Assembly (NCBI RefSeq): GCF_036227565.1
Contig: NZ_CP109460.1
Location: forward strand, 8,184,001 to 8,248,000
DNA: 64,000 bases
Origin: Streptomyces sp. NBC_01454
Lineage (GTDB): Bacteria > Actinomycetota > Actinomycetes > Streptomycetales > Streptomycetaceae
Direction: 5' to 3'
This document shows, piece by piece, positions 9,637 to 17,680 of this stretch. The notes under the pieces were generated by a model, which saw only the letters and a program-made list of their open reading frames with translations, was not told the origin of the DNA and made no database searches. Position 1 is the first letter of the stretch; every line of letters begins with the position of its first letter. The position numbers and the translations under genes are program-made.

Positions 9637-9962
9637 GTTCGCAAGCCTCCCGACCGGATGGCACAGCACGGCATCACGCAGCGTCCACCACACCCTGCCC
9701 CCTGGATCACCGGCCGAAGCGCCACAACATGGGGGTGGTCGGTCAGGCCTGGTGGGTGGTGCTCGGAGGGGGCGGTGTGCGGAGCCCGGAGCCCAGAGCC
9801 CGGCGCTCGACATCCGGCTGGGGCGTCCGCCGCAGAGCGGTGCGCGCACGCCGCCGAGGAAGAATCTGCTTCGGATGCCCCGCCCCTCCGATAAGAAACC
9901 CATAAAGAGAAATGTGTGGCGGGGGAGAGCCGGGGCACACGCTTGTCCGGAGGTTGATAACT

Positions 9963-10133
9963 ATGGTTCCGCTGCTTCTCGTTCTTCTTCTGGCACTGCT
10001 TCTTTTCGGTGCCGGATTCGCACTCAAGGCCCTGTGGATCGTGGCCGTGATCGTGCTCGCCGTGTGGTTGCTGGGCTTCGTGATGCGCTCGGCAGGCGCC
10101 GGCGGCAAGCGAGGCCGCTGGTATCGCTGGTGA
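9963..10133 (+). CDS. Small hydrophobic membrane protein
   Basis: This 56-residue protein starts at ATG 9963 behind a clear GGAGG. It is almost entirely two hydrophobic helices (VPLLLVLLLALLLFGAGFAL, then WIVAVIVLAVWLLGFVM) with a short basic tail ending in KRGRWYRW. It resembles the lmo0937/DUF5670-like small membrane proteins often found next to csbD in Streptomyces. The function is unknown. It is followed 90 bp later by the CsbD-like gene. Confidence 0.72.
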   Translation: MVPLLLVLLLALLLFGAGFALKALWIVAVIVLAVWLLGFVMRSAGAGGKRGRWYRW

Positions 10134-10223
10134 CAGCTGGTGGCAATGGACGCACCGCTGCACTCGAATGAACGTCGGGCTTCCCGACCGAACCGTACAG
10201 AACTGCTGATGAAGGGATTCACC

Positions 10224-10397
10224 ATGAGCGCCGAAGAAAAGGCCAAGGCCAAGACCGAGCAGGCCACCGGAAAGGCAGAGAAGAACGTGGGGCGGGCCGT
10301 GGGAAATGAACGCATGGAGGCCGAAGGCTCGGCCAAGGAATCCAAGGGTGACCTGCGCAGCGCCAAGGAAAAGGCCAAGGACGCTTTCAAGGACTGA
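10224..10397 (+). CDS. CsbD-family stress protein
   Basis: The 57-residue protein from ATG 10224 (GAAGGGA upstream) is Lys/Glu/Ala-rich and fits CsbD: MSAEEKAKAKTEQATGKAEK, then GRAVGNERMEAEGSAKESKG. CsbD proteins are small hydrophilic proteins under general-stress sigma control in Gram-positive bacteria; their molecular role is unclear. A strong terminator follows at once. Confidence 0.85.
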   Translation: MSAEEKAKAKTEQATGKAEKNVGRAVGNERMEAEGSAKESKGDLRSAKEKAKDAFKD

Positions 10398-10412
10398 CGT
10401 CCGTGACATCTG

Positions 10413-10450
10413 TGGTGTGCGGGGCCGGACTTCCTCGGCCCCGCACACCA
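10413..10450 (+). terminator. Perfect 15-bp stem terminator after csbD-like gene
   Basis: Arms 10413-10427 and 10436-10450 are perfectly complementary around an 8-base loop (GACTTCCT). It begins 15 bp after the CsbD stop. Confidence 0.75.
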
Positions 10451-10484
10451 CATGCATGTCAGGGATCACCAAAGGCGAGCCGCG

Positions 10485-11024
10485 ATGATGACCACCACGT
10501 ACCGAAAGGCAGCAGGGCCCCGGTCATCTGTCCCTTTCGGGGTAGACGGTGGACTACGGCGTCACGAAGCGGAAGGGGTGTGCGGTGTGTCGGATGCTTC
10601 CTTGCGAGCGGTGGGATGGGCGCAGACCTTCCCGATATCGGGTGGGGTGCGGGAGGGCCGGCAGTGGGCACGCCGGCATCTGGACTCACTCGGCTGGACG
10701 CGCGAGGCGCCCGAGACGGTCGATGCCGTCCTGCTGACCGTCTCGGAGCTGATCACGAACGCGCACCGCCATGCCCACAGCTCCGCCCAACTGGTCCTGA
10801 CCTGGGACAGCCGATGCCTCCATGTCAGCGTGCACGATTCCGGATCGGGGTCGCCCGTGCCGCGTACGCCCGATACCACCAGCACCGGCGGGCGGGGACT
10901 CGCCCTGATCGACGCGGTCTCCGACGACTGGACGGCACACTCCACCCGGCACGGCAAAACCGTCACGGCCTGCTTCACCCTGCCCGACACCGAGCCCCGG
11001 GACCGTCGATCCGCGGACGACTGA
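10485..11024 (+). CDS. RsbW-like ATP-binding regulatory protein (anti-sigma kinase type)
   Basis: The protein has 179 residues from ATG 10485, with a second ATG next to it. The HATPase_c fold of the RsbW/SpoIIAB type is shown by LLTVSELITNAHRHAHSSAQ (N box), VSVHDSGSGSP and GGRGLALIDAVSDDW. The first about 45 residues are unrelated and poorly structured. Such proteins bind or phosphorylate sigma-pathway partners. It points towards the convergent sigma factor gene 168 bp away, so regulation of that sigma factor is plausible but unproven, because Streptomyces has many of these paralogues. Confidence 0.75.
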   Translation: MMTTTYRKAAGPRSSVPFGVDGGLRRHEAEGVCGVSDASLRAVGWAQTFPISGGVREGRQWARRHLDSLGWTREAPETVDAVLLTVSELITNAHRHAHSSAQLVLTWDSRCLHVSVHDSGSGSPVPRTPDTTSTGGRGLALIDAVSDDWTAHSTRHGKTVTACFTLPDTEPRDRRSADD

Positions 11025-11103
11025 ACGCGGACGACCAAACGCGCCTCGCGTACGACAGGAGGGCTCGCATCGCCAGATCACTGGCGCAGATCTCCGCCAA
11101 TGC

Positions 11104-11135
11104 GTCGGCCCCGATGCGGGGACATCGGGGCCGAC
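11104..11135. terminator. Bidirectional hairpin between anti-sigma-like and sigma genes
   Basis: Thirteen-base arms (11104-11116 and 11123-11135) pair perfectly around CGGGGA. The flanking genes converge on it. Confidence 0.75.
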
Positions 11136-11192
11136 ACGCCGTCGTTCACGTGCTGTCACGTGCTTCACGTGCGAGTGCAGTTCATGAAGAGA

Positions 11193-12074
11193 TCAGTCCG
11201 TACCGAGCATCTCGGTACGCAGATGAGTCAAGCAGCGGCTGAGCAGCCGGGAGACATGCATCTGGGAGATGCCGAGCGCTTCGCCGATCTGGGCCTGCGT
11301 CATCTCCTGCCCGAAACGCATTTCCAGGATCTGCCGGTCACGATCCGCAAGCCCGTCGAGGAGTGGCTTGAGGGTGTGGAGATCCTCGAAGAGATCCATG
11401 TCCTCGTCGCATGCGCCGATCAGGTCCGCGAGCGGGGCATCGTTGCCGTCCTCACTGATGGCGACGTCGATGGAGGAGGCGCTGTAGCCATTGGCGGCCA
11501 CCTGGCCCTCGACGACCTCTTGCTCGGTGATGTTCAAGTGCGCCGCGAGCTCGGAGACCTTCGGGTCCCGCCCGAGTTCGCTGCTGAGGTGCTCGTTGGC
11601 GCGGGCGAGGTCGACGCGCAGTTCCTGCAGCCGCCGCGGGACGCGCACATCCCACGTGGTGTCACGGAAGAAGCGCTTCATCTCGCCCGTGATGTACGGC
11701 ACCGCCAGGGTGGTGAACTCCACCTCACGGGACAGGTCGTAGCGGTCGATGGCCTTGATCAGGCCGATCATGCCGACCTGCATGATGTCCTCGAAGTCAT
11801 CGCCGCGATTGCGGAATCGCCGGGCGGCGTAGCGCACCAGCGAAATGTTCATCTCGATGAGGGTGTTACGGGCGTACTGGTACTCGTGAGTGCCCTCTTC
11901 CAACGTTGCCAGCCGCTCGAAGAACAAGCGGGACATCTCGCGGGCATCGCCGGGAGCGAGGTTCTCAGGAGACTCGATAAAGGGGAGTTCTTCCTGCTGA
12001 GCAGGTACTGCGCACTTCTCGGCGGCGATTTCGGCGTCCTGCGCGGTGTCCGCCATCGTGCTGCCGACGCCCAT
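11193..12074 (-). CDS. SigB/SigF-type RNA polymerase sigma factor
   Basis: The 293-residue protein starts at ATG 12074 behind AAAGGAGT. Region 2 reads ARRFRNRGDDFEDIMQVGMIGLIKAIDRYD; region 3 follows with RVPRRLQELRVDLARAN, and region 4 ends with MTQAQIGEALGISQMHVSRL. This is the sigma-70 group 3 class controlled by partner switching, covering general, osmotic and sporulation stress in Streptomyces. Two ATP-binding RsbW-like genes flank it, and a SpoIIE-type phosphatase lies 8 kb away. Which paralogue it is (SigB, F, G, H and so on) cannot be decided from this sequence alone. Confidence 0.88.
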   Translation of the reverse strand: MGVGSTMADTAQDAEIAAEKCAVPAQQEELPFIESPENLAPGDAREMSRLFFERLATLEEGTHEYQYARNTLIEMNISLVRYAARRFRNRGDDFEDIMQVGMIGLIKAIDRYDLSREVEFTTLAVPYITGEMKRFFRDTTWDVRVPRRLQELRVDLARANEHLSSELGRDPKVSELAAHLNITEQEVVEGQVAANGYSASSIDVAISEDGNDAPLADLIGACDEDMDLFEDLHTLKPLLDGLADRDRQILEMRFGQEMTQAQIGEALGISQMHVSRLLSRCLTHLRTEMLGTD

Positions 12075-12256
12075 GTCTGACTCCTTTTCGTACCGCTGAG
12101 CCCCCGATCGAAGAGGCTTCTTCCCGGCAATACGCGCGGTACACCCATGCCTGCCGTGCGCCCGCGGCGCGGTGGTGCCGGGGAGTCATCGTGGGCCCCG
12201 GGACAAGGAGGAGCGGTGCGGAACAGCTCGCCGGCCCTGGGGCCTCGGTGCTGCGT

Positions 12257-12667
12257 TCAACGCGGGAGGGTCACCCGGATGGCCTTCCCGCCGCCGGGAC
12301 GCGGCTCGATGCTGACCGAGCGGGCCAGGCGACGCACCATGGGCCAGCCGAAACCTCCTGAACACCCCGTCAGATCGGGGCTGCGGTCCTGCGGATGAGC
12401 GCGACTGGGATCGTCCACGGTGACCTGAATGCTGTGCCGGTCCGCCGTCAACAGCAGAGCGGAGACATCGCCCGCATGCCGCAGGGCATTGGTGACGAGC
12501 TCGGAGACCAGCAGGAGCAGGTCCTGCACCGTGGGCGGCGGCGGAGCAGGATGCAGGCCGGCGAGAAAGCCGGTCGTGACATCGCGGGCGTCCGCCGCCT
12601 GCTGTGGCCGACAGACGTGCTGGGTCAGGTAAGGCTGGTGCTCGTCGCTCGTGATCGTCTGCCACAT
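12257..12667 (-). CDS. ATP-binding protein of the RsbW-like HATPase family
   Basis: The chosen ATG at 12667 gives 136 residues; the frame is open further to a TTG at 12712. The HATPase core is visible as LLLLVSELVTNALRHAGDVS, VTVDDPSRAHP and SGGFGWPMVRRLARS. The motif order matches anti-sigma-type kinases of Streptomyces, which usually act on sigma-pathway partners. It lies upstream of the sigma gene in the same orientation with a 182-bp gap, so it may belong to the same regulatory unit. Confidence 0.72.
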   Translation of the reverse strand: MWQTITSDEHQPYLTQHVCRPQQAADARDVTTGFLAGLHPAPPPPTVQDLLLLVSELVTNALRHAGDVSALLLTADRHSIQVTVDDPSRAHPQDRSPDLTGCSGGFGWPMVRRLARSVSIEPRPGGGKAIRVTLPR

Positions 12668-13046
12668 GTGCTCGGTCCCGTCGTGAGGCGCCTCATCCGC
12701 CGACTTCCGCAAGCTCGCTTACCCTGCACGACCGCAGTGAAAAGTGAGACCGGTGAGGAGGACGGTCGACGAGGCCGGTGTGGCGTAGCGGGTACCGGGT
12801 GCCAGGTACCGAGGCAGTTCTTCCGGGCAGCCGCCGTCAGCATCAGCCGTCGATCGTGCCGGCTGTCCATCGTGTCGGCCCCGCATCACCTCACTCCGTC
12901 CCGCTGGGATCCATGCGCTCTGGCGGATGAAGAGCCGCAGGTCAGCGCGCATGACAACGGTGTTCAGTCCCGTGTTGCCCTATACCCCCCACCCGTAGTT
13001 CACTGCAGGTGTCGCAAGGCCACGCCGACCACTGGGAGGCAGTTTC
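12668..13046. other. Intergenic region between divergent genes
   Basis: I see no gene here. An AT-containing C-tract (TATACCCCCCACCCGTA, 12981-12997) lies about 50 bp before the zinc-transporter start. It looks like half of a CsoR/RcnR-type metal-sensor site, but the other half of the palindrome is missing. The shadow frames here have no homology. Confidence 0.4.
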
Positions 13047-13988
13047 ATGGGGGCTGGACACGACCACGGGCGCACGCACGACGGGCAGCCCTCGACCGGT
13101 ACCGCGGCCGCGGCTCACAAGGGTCGGCTCCGTATCGCGCTCGCCATCACGCTCGGTGTGATGGCATTGGAGATCGTCGGCGGTGTGGTGACCGACTCGC
13201 TCGCGCTCATCGCGGACGCGGCGCACATGGCCACGGACGCGGTCGGACTCGCCATGGCGCTGCTGGCCATCCTTGTCGCGGGCCGGCCGGCGACGGCGAA
13301 CCGCACGTTCGGGTACGCCCGTACCGAGATCCTCGCGGCACTCGCCAACTGTCTGCTCCTCCTCGTCGTGGGCGGCTATCTGCTCGTCGAGGCCATCGGC
13401 CGGTTCCTCGACCCGGCCGAGACCCAGGGCGGTCTCACGATCGTCTTCGCCGTGGTCGGTCTGGCCGCCAACTTGGTGTCGCTGTCACTGTTGATGCGCG
13501 GACAGAAGGAGAGCCTCAACCTGCGCGGGGCCTATCTGGAGGTACTCGCGGACGCGCTCGGTTCGGTGGCGGTGCTGGTGTCCGCCACGGTCATCCTCAC
13601 GACCGGCTGGCAGCTCGCGGACCCGATCGCGTCCCTGGTCATCGGCCTGATGGTCGTCCCGCGTACCTGGAAGCTGCTGCGCGAGACGCTGAATGTGCTG
13701 CTGGAGGCGGCCCCTAAGGGCGTCGACATGGCCGAGGTCCGGGCCCGGATGATGGCGCTCCCCGGCGTGGCGGACGTGCACGATCTGCATGCCTGGACGA
13801 TCACCTCGGGGATGCCGGTGCTCTCCGCCCATGTGGTCGTGACCCAGGACACCCTGGACGAGGCGGGGCACGAGAAGGTGTTGCACGAACTGCAGGGCTG
13901 CCTGGGCCGGCGCTTCGATGTCAAGCACTGCACCTTCCAGCTGGAGCCCGCCGGCCATGCGGAGCACGAGGCGAAGCTCTGTCACTGA
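13047..13988 (+). CDS. Cation diffusion facilitator, CzcD/ZitB type
   Basis: This 313-residue protein starts at ATG 13047 with GGGAGG about 12 bp upstream. The His-rich N-terminus (GHDHGRTHDG) precedes six membrane helices. Metal sites are ADAAHMATDAVGL in helix 2 and EVLADALGSVAVL in helix 5. The cytosolic domain holds VHDLHAWTITSG, and the C-terminus has further His residues (GHAEHEAKLCH). The family exports Zn2+, Cd2+ or Co2+ in exchange for protons. It stands alone, with a possible metal-sensor half site upstream. Confidence 0.9.
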   Translation: MGAGHDHGRTHDGQPSTGTAAAAHKGRLRIALAITLGVMALEIVGGVVTDSLALIADAAHMATDAVGLAMALLAILVAGRPATANRTFGYARTEILAALANCLLLLVVGGYLLVEAIGRFLDPAETQGGLTIVFAVVGLAANLVSLSLLMRGQKESLNLRGAYLEVLADALGSVAVLVSATVILTTGWQLADPIASLVIGLMVVPRTWKLLRETLNVLLEAAPKGVDMAEVRARMMALPGVADVHDLHAWTITSGMPVLSAHVVVTQDTLDEAGHEKVLHELQGCLGRRFDVKHCTFQLEPAGHAEHEAKLCH

Positions 13989-14511
13989 GGTGAGACGGCT
14001 GACCCGTAACAGGTCCGCGCCGCACCCTCGCAGGACGGCACGCCCGCCGAGGCGCGCAGCACCACCCTCACTCAGCACTCAGGTCACCAGCGCTCAGGTC
14101 ACCGGCGCTCAGCTCATCGGCACCCAGGACTCCGGTCATCAGCCGCCGAAGCCTCTCCCATGCCGTGCGCCGCGGCGTGGCCGCGAAGCAACGAGCCGCA
14201 CCGTACGCCTGCCTGTTCTGCGCGCTGTTCGAAGCGATGGCACCGCATCACGACTTCGCCCCCTTGGCGAGACCGGCGGTAACCCCTTGGGGCATCTGGA
14301 TGGGTGTAAGGGGCGTTGCGTTGGTGCTGGTAGGCGCGGGGGAGTGCGCGCCTGGCGCGGTGTGGTTGTGCATATGTCCATGTTTTGTAACACCAAACCG
14401 GATTTCTTCTGCCAAGGGGTGACGAGGGGTCACTGTGTGGGGGCCCGGTCAAACCGGCCGGGTATCCGGTTTCCGGCAGCCCGTCATGGGCGCCGTATCC
14501 AGGGGGTTTCT
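13989..14511. other. Long non-coding stretch upstream of the lamin-tail gene
   Basis: No convincing gene is seen. At 14065-14120 an imperfect repeat of CTCAGGTCACC occurs. From 14370 to 14400 the DNA becomes AT-richer (CATATGTCCATGTTTTGTAA), which suggests a promoter. AAACCGG (14451-14457) and CCGGTTT (14466-14472) form an inverted repeat about 40 bp before the start of the next gene. A structured leader is possible, but I cannot match it to a known riboswitch. Confidence 0.4.
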
Positions 14512-15051
14512 GTGCTCCGTAACGCTTCACGCATCGCCGCAGCGGTTCTCGGCTCGGTCGCTCTTGCCGCCGCCGCTGCTCTCCCGGCCGCCGCGGCCGG
14601 CCATGGTCACCACGTTCCGGCCCCGCACCGCTTCCACTCCGCGGTGGCTCTCGGCGCGATCCAGTACGACAGCCCCGGGCGGGACGACCGTTCCAACCGG
14701 AGCCTGAATGCCGAGTACGTGACGGTGAAGAACACCGGCCGCATGGCGGTCAACCTCCGCGGCTGGACCCTGTCGGACCGCTCCGGCAACACCTACCGCT
14801 TCGGCAACGTCTGGCTGAACGGGCACAGCCAGGTCCGCGTCCACACCGGCATCGGCCGTGACACCCGCGGGGACCTGTACCAGGACCGCCGGAACTACAT
14901 CTGGGACAACACCGACACCGCCACCCTGCGCAACGACCACCGCCGGGTCGTCGACGTCGAAAGCTGGTCCCGCCACGGTGGCCACGGCCATGGTGGCCAC
15001 GGCCATGGTGGCCACGGCCACGGCCACGGTGGCCACGGTCACGGCCACTGA
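14512..15051 (+). CDS. Secreted lamin-tail-domain protein with His/Gly-rich C-terminus
   Basis: The GTG at 14512 follows AGGGGG and gives 179 residues. A signal peptide (LRNASRIAAAVLGSVALAAA, cleaved near AAAAG) is followed by an LTD-like immunoglobulin fold at about 45-150 with YDSPGRDDRSNRSLNAEYVT, NLRGWTLSDRSGNTY and YIWDNTDTATL. The last 26 or so residues are a HGGHGHG repeat. The LTD fold is known from secreted Streptomyces proteins of unclear role. The His-rich tail could bind divalent metal; this is inference. The gene is monocistronic, closed by a strong terminator. Confidence 0.8.
   Translation: MLRNASRIAAAVLGSVALAAAAALPAAAAGHGHHVPAPHRFHSAVALGAIQYDSPGRDDRSNRSLNAEYVTVKNTGRMAVNLRGWTLSDRSGNTYRFGNVWLNGHSQVRVHTGIGRDTRGDLYQDRRNYIWDNTDTATLRNDHRRVVDVESWSRHGGHGHGGHGHGGHGHGHGGHGHGH
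14972..15048 (+). repeat. Tandem GGCCACGG-type repeats encoding the His/Gly tail
   Basis: Repeated units of GGCCACGGCCATGGT and shortened GGCCACGGCCACGGT encode HGHGGHG. They are in frame with the lamin-tail gene and are likely to vary in copy number between strains. Confidence 0.7.
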
Positions 15052-15063
15052 GGGTCCTTGACC

Positions 15064-15092
15064 GGCCGGTGAGCTGATGCCGCTCACCGGCC
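15064..15092 (+). terminator. Terminator of the lamin-tail gene
   Basis: GGCCGGTGAGC (15064-15074) and GCTCACCGGCC (15082-15092) are perfectly complementary around TGATGCC, 13 bp after the stop codon. Confidence 0.8.
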
Positions 15093-15518
15093 ACCCCCGC
15101 CACGGTGCGCCGCAGGGTTCTTGCCCTGCGGCGCATCGCCATGTTCCGGCGTCGACCGCCGGCAACCGCCGGGCGATCCAAACCTTCTGGCCTTGCTCGT
15201 CGAGCTCGACATGGCCCCGGAGTCCTCGGTATGAAGCACCGCCGGCAGGTGGGACGGCCGACGCGAGTGGCGCGCAGCGCAGCACCGCGAACCCCGGGGA
15301 AGAGCAAGCAAGTTGAAGATCAGGGCAGCCGACCTCTCCGGTCCGGAGAGCGCAGCCTTCCTCGCGCAAGGAGTTCGGATTCCACTGCGTGCCGTTCGCC
15401 GACTACCACCCCGATCCCCACAGCGCGTTCACGACGAGGGTGCTCGGTCAGGCCACACGGACGCAGCGAGCCGCACGGCATGAAGGGGCGACAGCTCGTG
15501 GCCCGGCGGCTGCCTCGC
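15093..15518. other. Accessory DNA left of the AlkZ cassette
   Basis: I recognise no intact gene. On the minus strand a short stretch (about 15180-15240) reads HVELDEQGQKVWIARRLPAVD, which looks like real protein but has no start or continuation. On the plus strand an open frame from 15317 runs to the cassette boundary (…FHCVPFADYHPDPHSAFTTR…) and would be in phase with the small gene on the other side if the cassette were absent. Whether it was ever coding is uncertain. Confidence 0.3.
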
Positions 15519-15523
15519 ACCAG
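15519..15523. repeat. Left copy of 5-bp target duplication (ACCAG)
   Basis: ACCAG directly abuts the left 342-bp arm, and the same five bases abut the right arm at 17681-17685 in direct orientation, as expected after a transposition event. Confidence 0.6.
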
Positions 15524-15865
15524 TGTGACTGAGTTCTTCAGATGGCCCGTGAGCGGTTGAGTTGGCCCGGCTGAGCGTCGTAGTCGGCCTGTGCGTGTTC
15601 AATCGTGGGTAAGTGCGTGTTTCTGATCCATCGCACCAGTTATGCGACATCCCGCGGGTTCGTCCTGGCTTTCATCTCCCGTTGCCGCAGGTCAGCCCGG
15701 CAGGCGGGAGCGATGGATCCGCATAGATCATGATGGACCTTCGGGATTCCTGAAGAACCATCATGATCCCTCCATAGACGCACAGGCCGAGGGCGACGAG
15801 GTGCCTGGTAAGGCCCCATGCCGAGGAACCGAGGGGCACGGCGAACTCGCGGGATGTTGCACACG
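15524..15865 (+). repeat. Left 342-bp inverted-repeat arm
   Basis: The arm starts TGTGACTGAGTTCTTCAG and ends GATGTTGCACACG. It matches the reverse complement of 17339-17680 except for three single-base differences that I could see (one in TGATCC/TGAACC, one in GGATCC/GGGTCC, one in GACGAGG/GACGGGG). It has no open frame with a recognisable protein. Confidence 0.85.
15641..15865. repeat. MITE-like subunit nested in the arm
   Basis: Inside the arm, a 225-bp segment has its own imperfect terminal inverted repeats: TATGCGACATCCCGCGGGTT at one end and, on the other strand, TGTGCAACATCCCGCGAGTT at the other (about 20 of 24 matches). At its centre, ATCATGATGG and CCATCATGAT form a palindrome around about 22 bp. 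A second copy is at 17339-17563 in the right arm. The bases TCGCACCAGT precede both this subunit and the outer arm. Confidence 0.55.
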
Positions 15866-16122
15866 GCGGGGGCGATGACGGCAGCCCGCGGATGCCGCTG
15901 ATGTCGGCTATCACCAAGGACCTGATGCTGCGCGGCTTCGCCACGCTGCACACCCCGGACCAGATCGAGGAGTGGAACGCGCGGTTCGGCCCGTGGCTGC
16001 GGGAGGGACGCAACGTGTTCCTGCACACGGTCGTCGAGGGCGGCACCGGTCAGCTCCCGGCGGCGTGCGCCGCCCTGCTCGACCGCACGTACAGCAGCAC
16101 GATGCTGGTGCGCATGAGCTGA
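15866..16122 (+). pseudogene. 3' fragment of an NADP-dependent oxidoreductase gene
   Basis: The frame reads straight out of the left arm and encodes about 77 residues from 15892: ITKDLMLRGFATLHTPDQIE, then WLREGRNVFLHTVVEGG and YSSTMLVRMS. This matches the C-terminal end of zinc-independent MDR quinone/alkenal reductases (MLRGF... G.WLR.GR....TVVEG...GKMLVR). The nucleotide-binding domain is absent, so the gene is dead. The arm boundary falls inside the gene, which suggests that the cassette captured adjacent DNA along with the glycosylase gene. Confidence 0.6.
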
Positions 16123-16212
16123 GCGGCATCGCAGTACGGCGGTGGCGTCCCGGGCGCGGTCCGAGGCAGCCACCGTGTTTTCGTGAGTGGACACGAGGAA
16201 GGGAATCCCGTC

Positions 16213-17319
16213 GTGGTGACAGGAGACGTGAAGGTGCTGGACCATCGGGCGCTCAACCGGAGCCTACTGGCCCGGCAGTTGCTGCTGGAGCGGTCCGCGA
16301 TGCCAGCGGGGCGGGCGGTCGCGCACCTGGTGGGCATGCAGGCACAGGCGCCGAACCCGCCCTACATTGGCCTGTGGACGCGGCTCGCCGGCTTCCGCAT
16401 CGAGGACCTGGCCTCCCTCGTCAGGAACCGCGAGGTGGTCCGGGTGGGTCTGATGCGCGGCACGATCCACCTGGTCACGGCGGACGACTGCGTCGCACTG
16501 CGCCCCGTCCTGCAGGGCGCCCTGCGGCAGGGGCTGAAGGGCGCCTTCGGGCGCAAGCTCGAAGGGCTCGACGTCGAGAAGGTGGCCGAGCTGGGCCGCG
16601 AGCTGGTCGAGCGGGAGCCGCTCACGCTGGGCGGCCTGGGCACCCTGCTCGCCGAGCGGTGGCCGGACCGGGACCCCTTCGCCCTCGCCAACGCCGTGCG
16701 CAACCTGGTACCGCTCGTGCAGGTGCCGCCGCGCGGGCTGTGGGGCGAGAGCGGGCAGGCCGTGCACACCAGCGCCGAGGCGTGGCTCGGCCGGCCCGTC
16801 GCCGGGCTGGCGGCACCGGACCTGATGGTCGAGCGCTACCTGGCGGCCTTCGGGCCGGCCACGGTCAAGGACATCCAGGTCTGGTCCGGCATGACCCGGC
16901 TCGCCGACGCGGTGAACCGGCTCCGGCCGCGGCTGGCGGTCTTCCGCGACGAGAACGGCCGCGAACTGCTCGACCTGCCGGAGGCCCCCCGCCCCGACGC
17001 GGACACCCCCGCCCCGGTGCGCTTCCTGCCGGAGTTCGACAACATCCTGCTCTCCCACGCCGACCGAGCCCGCATCCTCACCGAGGAGCAGCGCAAGCTC
17101 GTCTTCACGCGGAACGGGCTGATCAGGTCGACGTTCCTGGTGGACGGGTTCGTGGCGGGCGTGTGGCGCGTCGAGCAGACGCGCGGTGCCGCCGTCCTCG
17201 TCCTGGAGCCCTTCGGTACCCTGCGTGCCGGGGACCGCGCCGCGCTCACCGAGGAGGGCGGCCGGCTGCTCGCGTTCGCCACGGCCTCCGCCGCCTCGCG
17301 CGAAGTCCGCTTCGCCTGA
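16213..17319 (+). CDS. AlkZ-like winged-helix DNA glycosylase (HTH_42 family)
   Basis: The GTG at 16213 (GAGGAAGGGA upstream) gives 368 residues; a GTG at 16183 is an alternative. The protein has the tandem winged-helix layout of the HTH_42/AlkZ family. The catalytic Q-x-Q motif is present near the N-terminus in HLVGMQAQAPNPPYIGLWTR. Downstream come VGLMRGTIHLVTADDC, then GLWGESGQAVHTSAEAW and FLPEFDNILLSHADR. Characterised members unhook interstrand crosslinks or remove bulky alkyl adducts; AlkZ gives azinomycin self-resistance in its producer. It is the only complete gene between the two long inverted repeats and no toxin biosynthesis gene is near, so it looks like a mobile DNA-repair or resistance gene. 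Confidence 0.82.
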   Translation: MVTGDVKVLDHRALNRSLLARQLLLERSAMPAGRAVAHLVGMQAQAPNPPYIGLWTRLAGFRIEDLASLVRNREVVRVGLMRGTIHLVTADDCVALRPVLQGALRQGLKGAFGRKLEGLDVEKVAELGRELVEREPLTLGGLGTLLAERWPDRDPFALANAVRNLVPLVQVPPRGLWGESGQAVHTSAEAWLGRPVAGLAAPDLMVERYLAAFGPATVKDIQVWSGMTRLADAVNRLRPRLAVFRDENGRELLDLPEAPRPDADTPAPVRFLPEFDNILLSHADRARILTEEQRKLVFTRNGLIRSTFLVDGFVAGVWRVEQTRGAAVLVLEPFGTLRAGDRAALTEEGGRLLAFATASAASREVRFA

Positions 17320-17338
17320 TGCCCGGCCATGCGCACGG

Positions 17339-17680
17339 CGTGTGCAACATCCCGCGAGTTCGCCGTGCCCCTCGGTTCCTCGGCATGGGGCCTTACCAGG
17401 CACCCCGTCGCCCTCGGCCTGTGCGTCTATGGAGGGATCATGATGGTTCTTCAGGAATCCCGAAGGTCCATCATGATCTATGCGGACCCATCGCTCCCGC
17501 CTGCCGGGCTGACCTGCGGCAACGGGAGATGAAAGCCAGGACGAACCCGCGGGATGTCGCATAACTGGTGCGATGGTTCAGAAACACGCACTTACCCACG
17601 ATTGAACACGCACAGGCCGACTACGACGCTCAGCCGGGCCAACTCAACCGCTCACGGGCCATCTGAAGAACTCAGTCACA
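17339..17680 (-). repeat. Right 342-bp inverted-repeat arm
   Basis: This is the reverse-complement partner of 15524-15865, about 99% identical. It starts 20 bp after the glycosylase stop codon. Confidence 0.85.

Larger units (their letters stand above)
15524..17680. mobile_element. AlkZ cassette: 2157-bp unit bounded by 342-bp inverted repeats
   Basis: The unit consists of a left arm (15524-15865), 1473 bp of cargo and a right arm (17339-17680). The arms are equal in length and differ at three positions in my alignment. A 5-bp direct repeat, ACCAG, flanks the whole. The cargo is the 3' end of an NADP-dependent oxidoreductase gene and a complete AlkZ-like glycosylase gene; no transposase is present. 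The structure is that of a composite transposon or a passenger cassette moved in trans by a transposase elsewhere. It interrupts DNA just upstream of the small gene at 17746. Confidence 0.75.

Noticed and set aside
12981..12997. CsoR/RcnR metal operator upstream of the CDF gene
   Set aside because: Only the C-tract half is present; the G-tract partner is absent and there is no sensor gene nearby.
14240..14511. Riboswitch (such as the ydaO/c-di-AMP type) before the lamin-tail gene
   Set aside because: An inverted repeat is present, but I could not identify the conserved core of any known riboswitch class.
16183..16212. Earlier GTG start for the AlkZ-like protein
   Set aside because: The ribosome site GAGGAAGGGA is better placed for the GTG at 16213, and the extra residues lack conservation that I can recognise.
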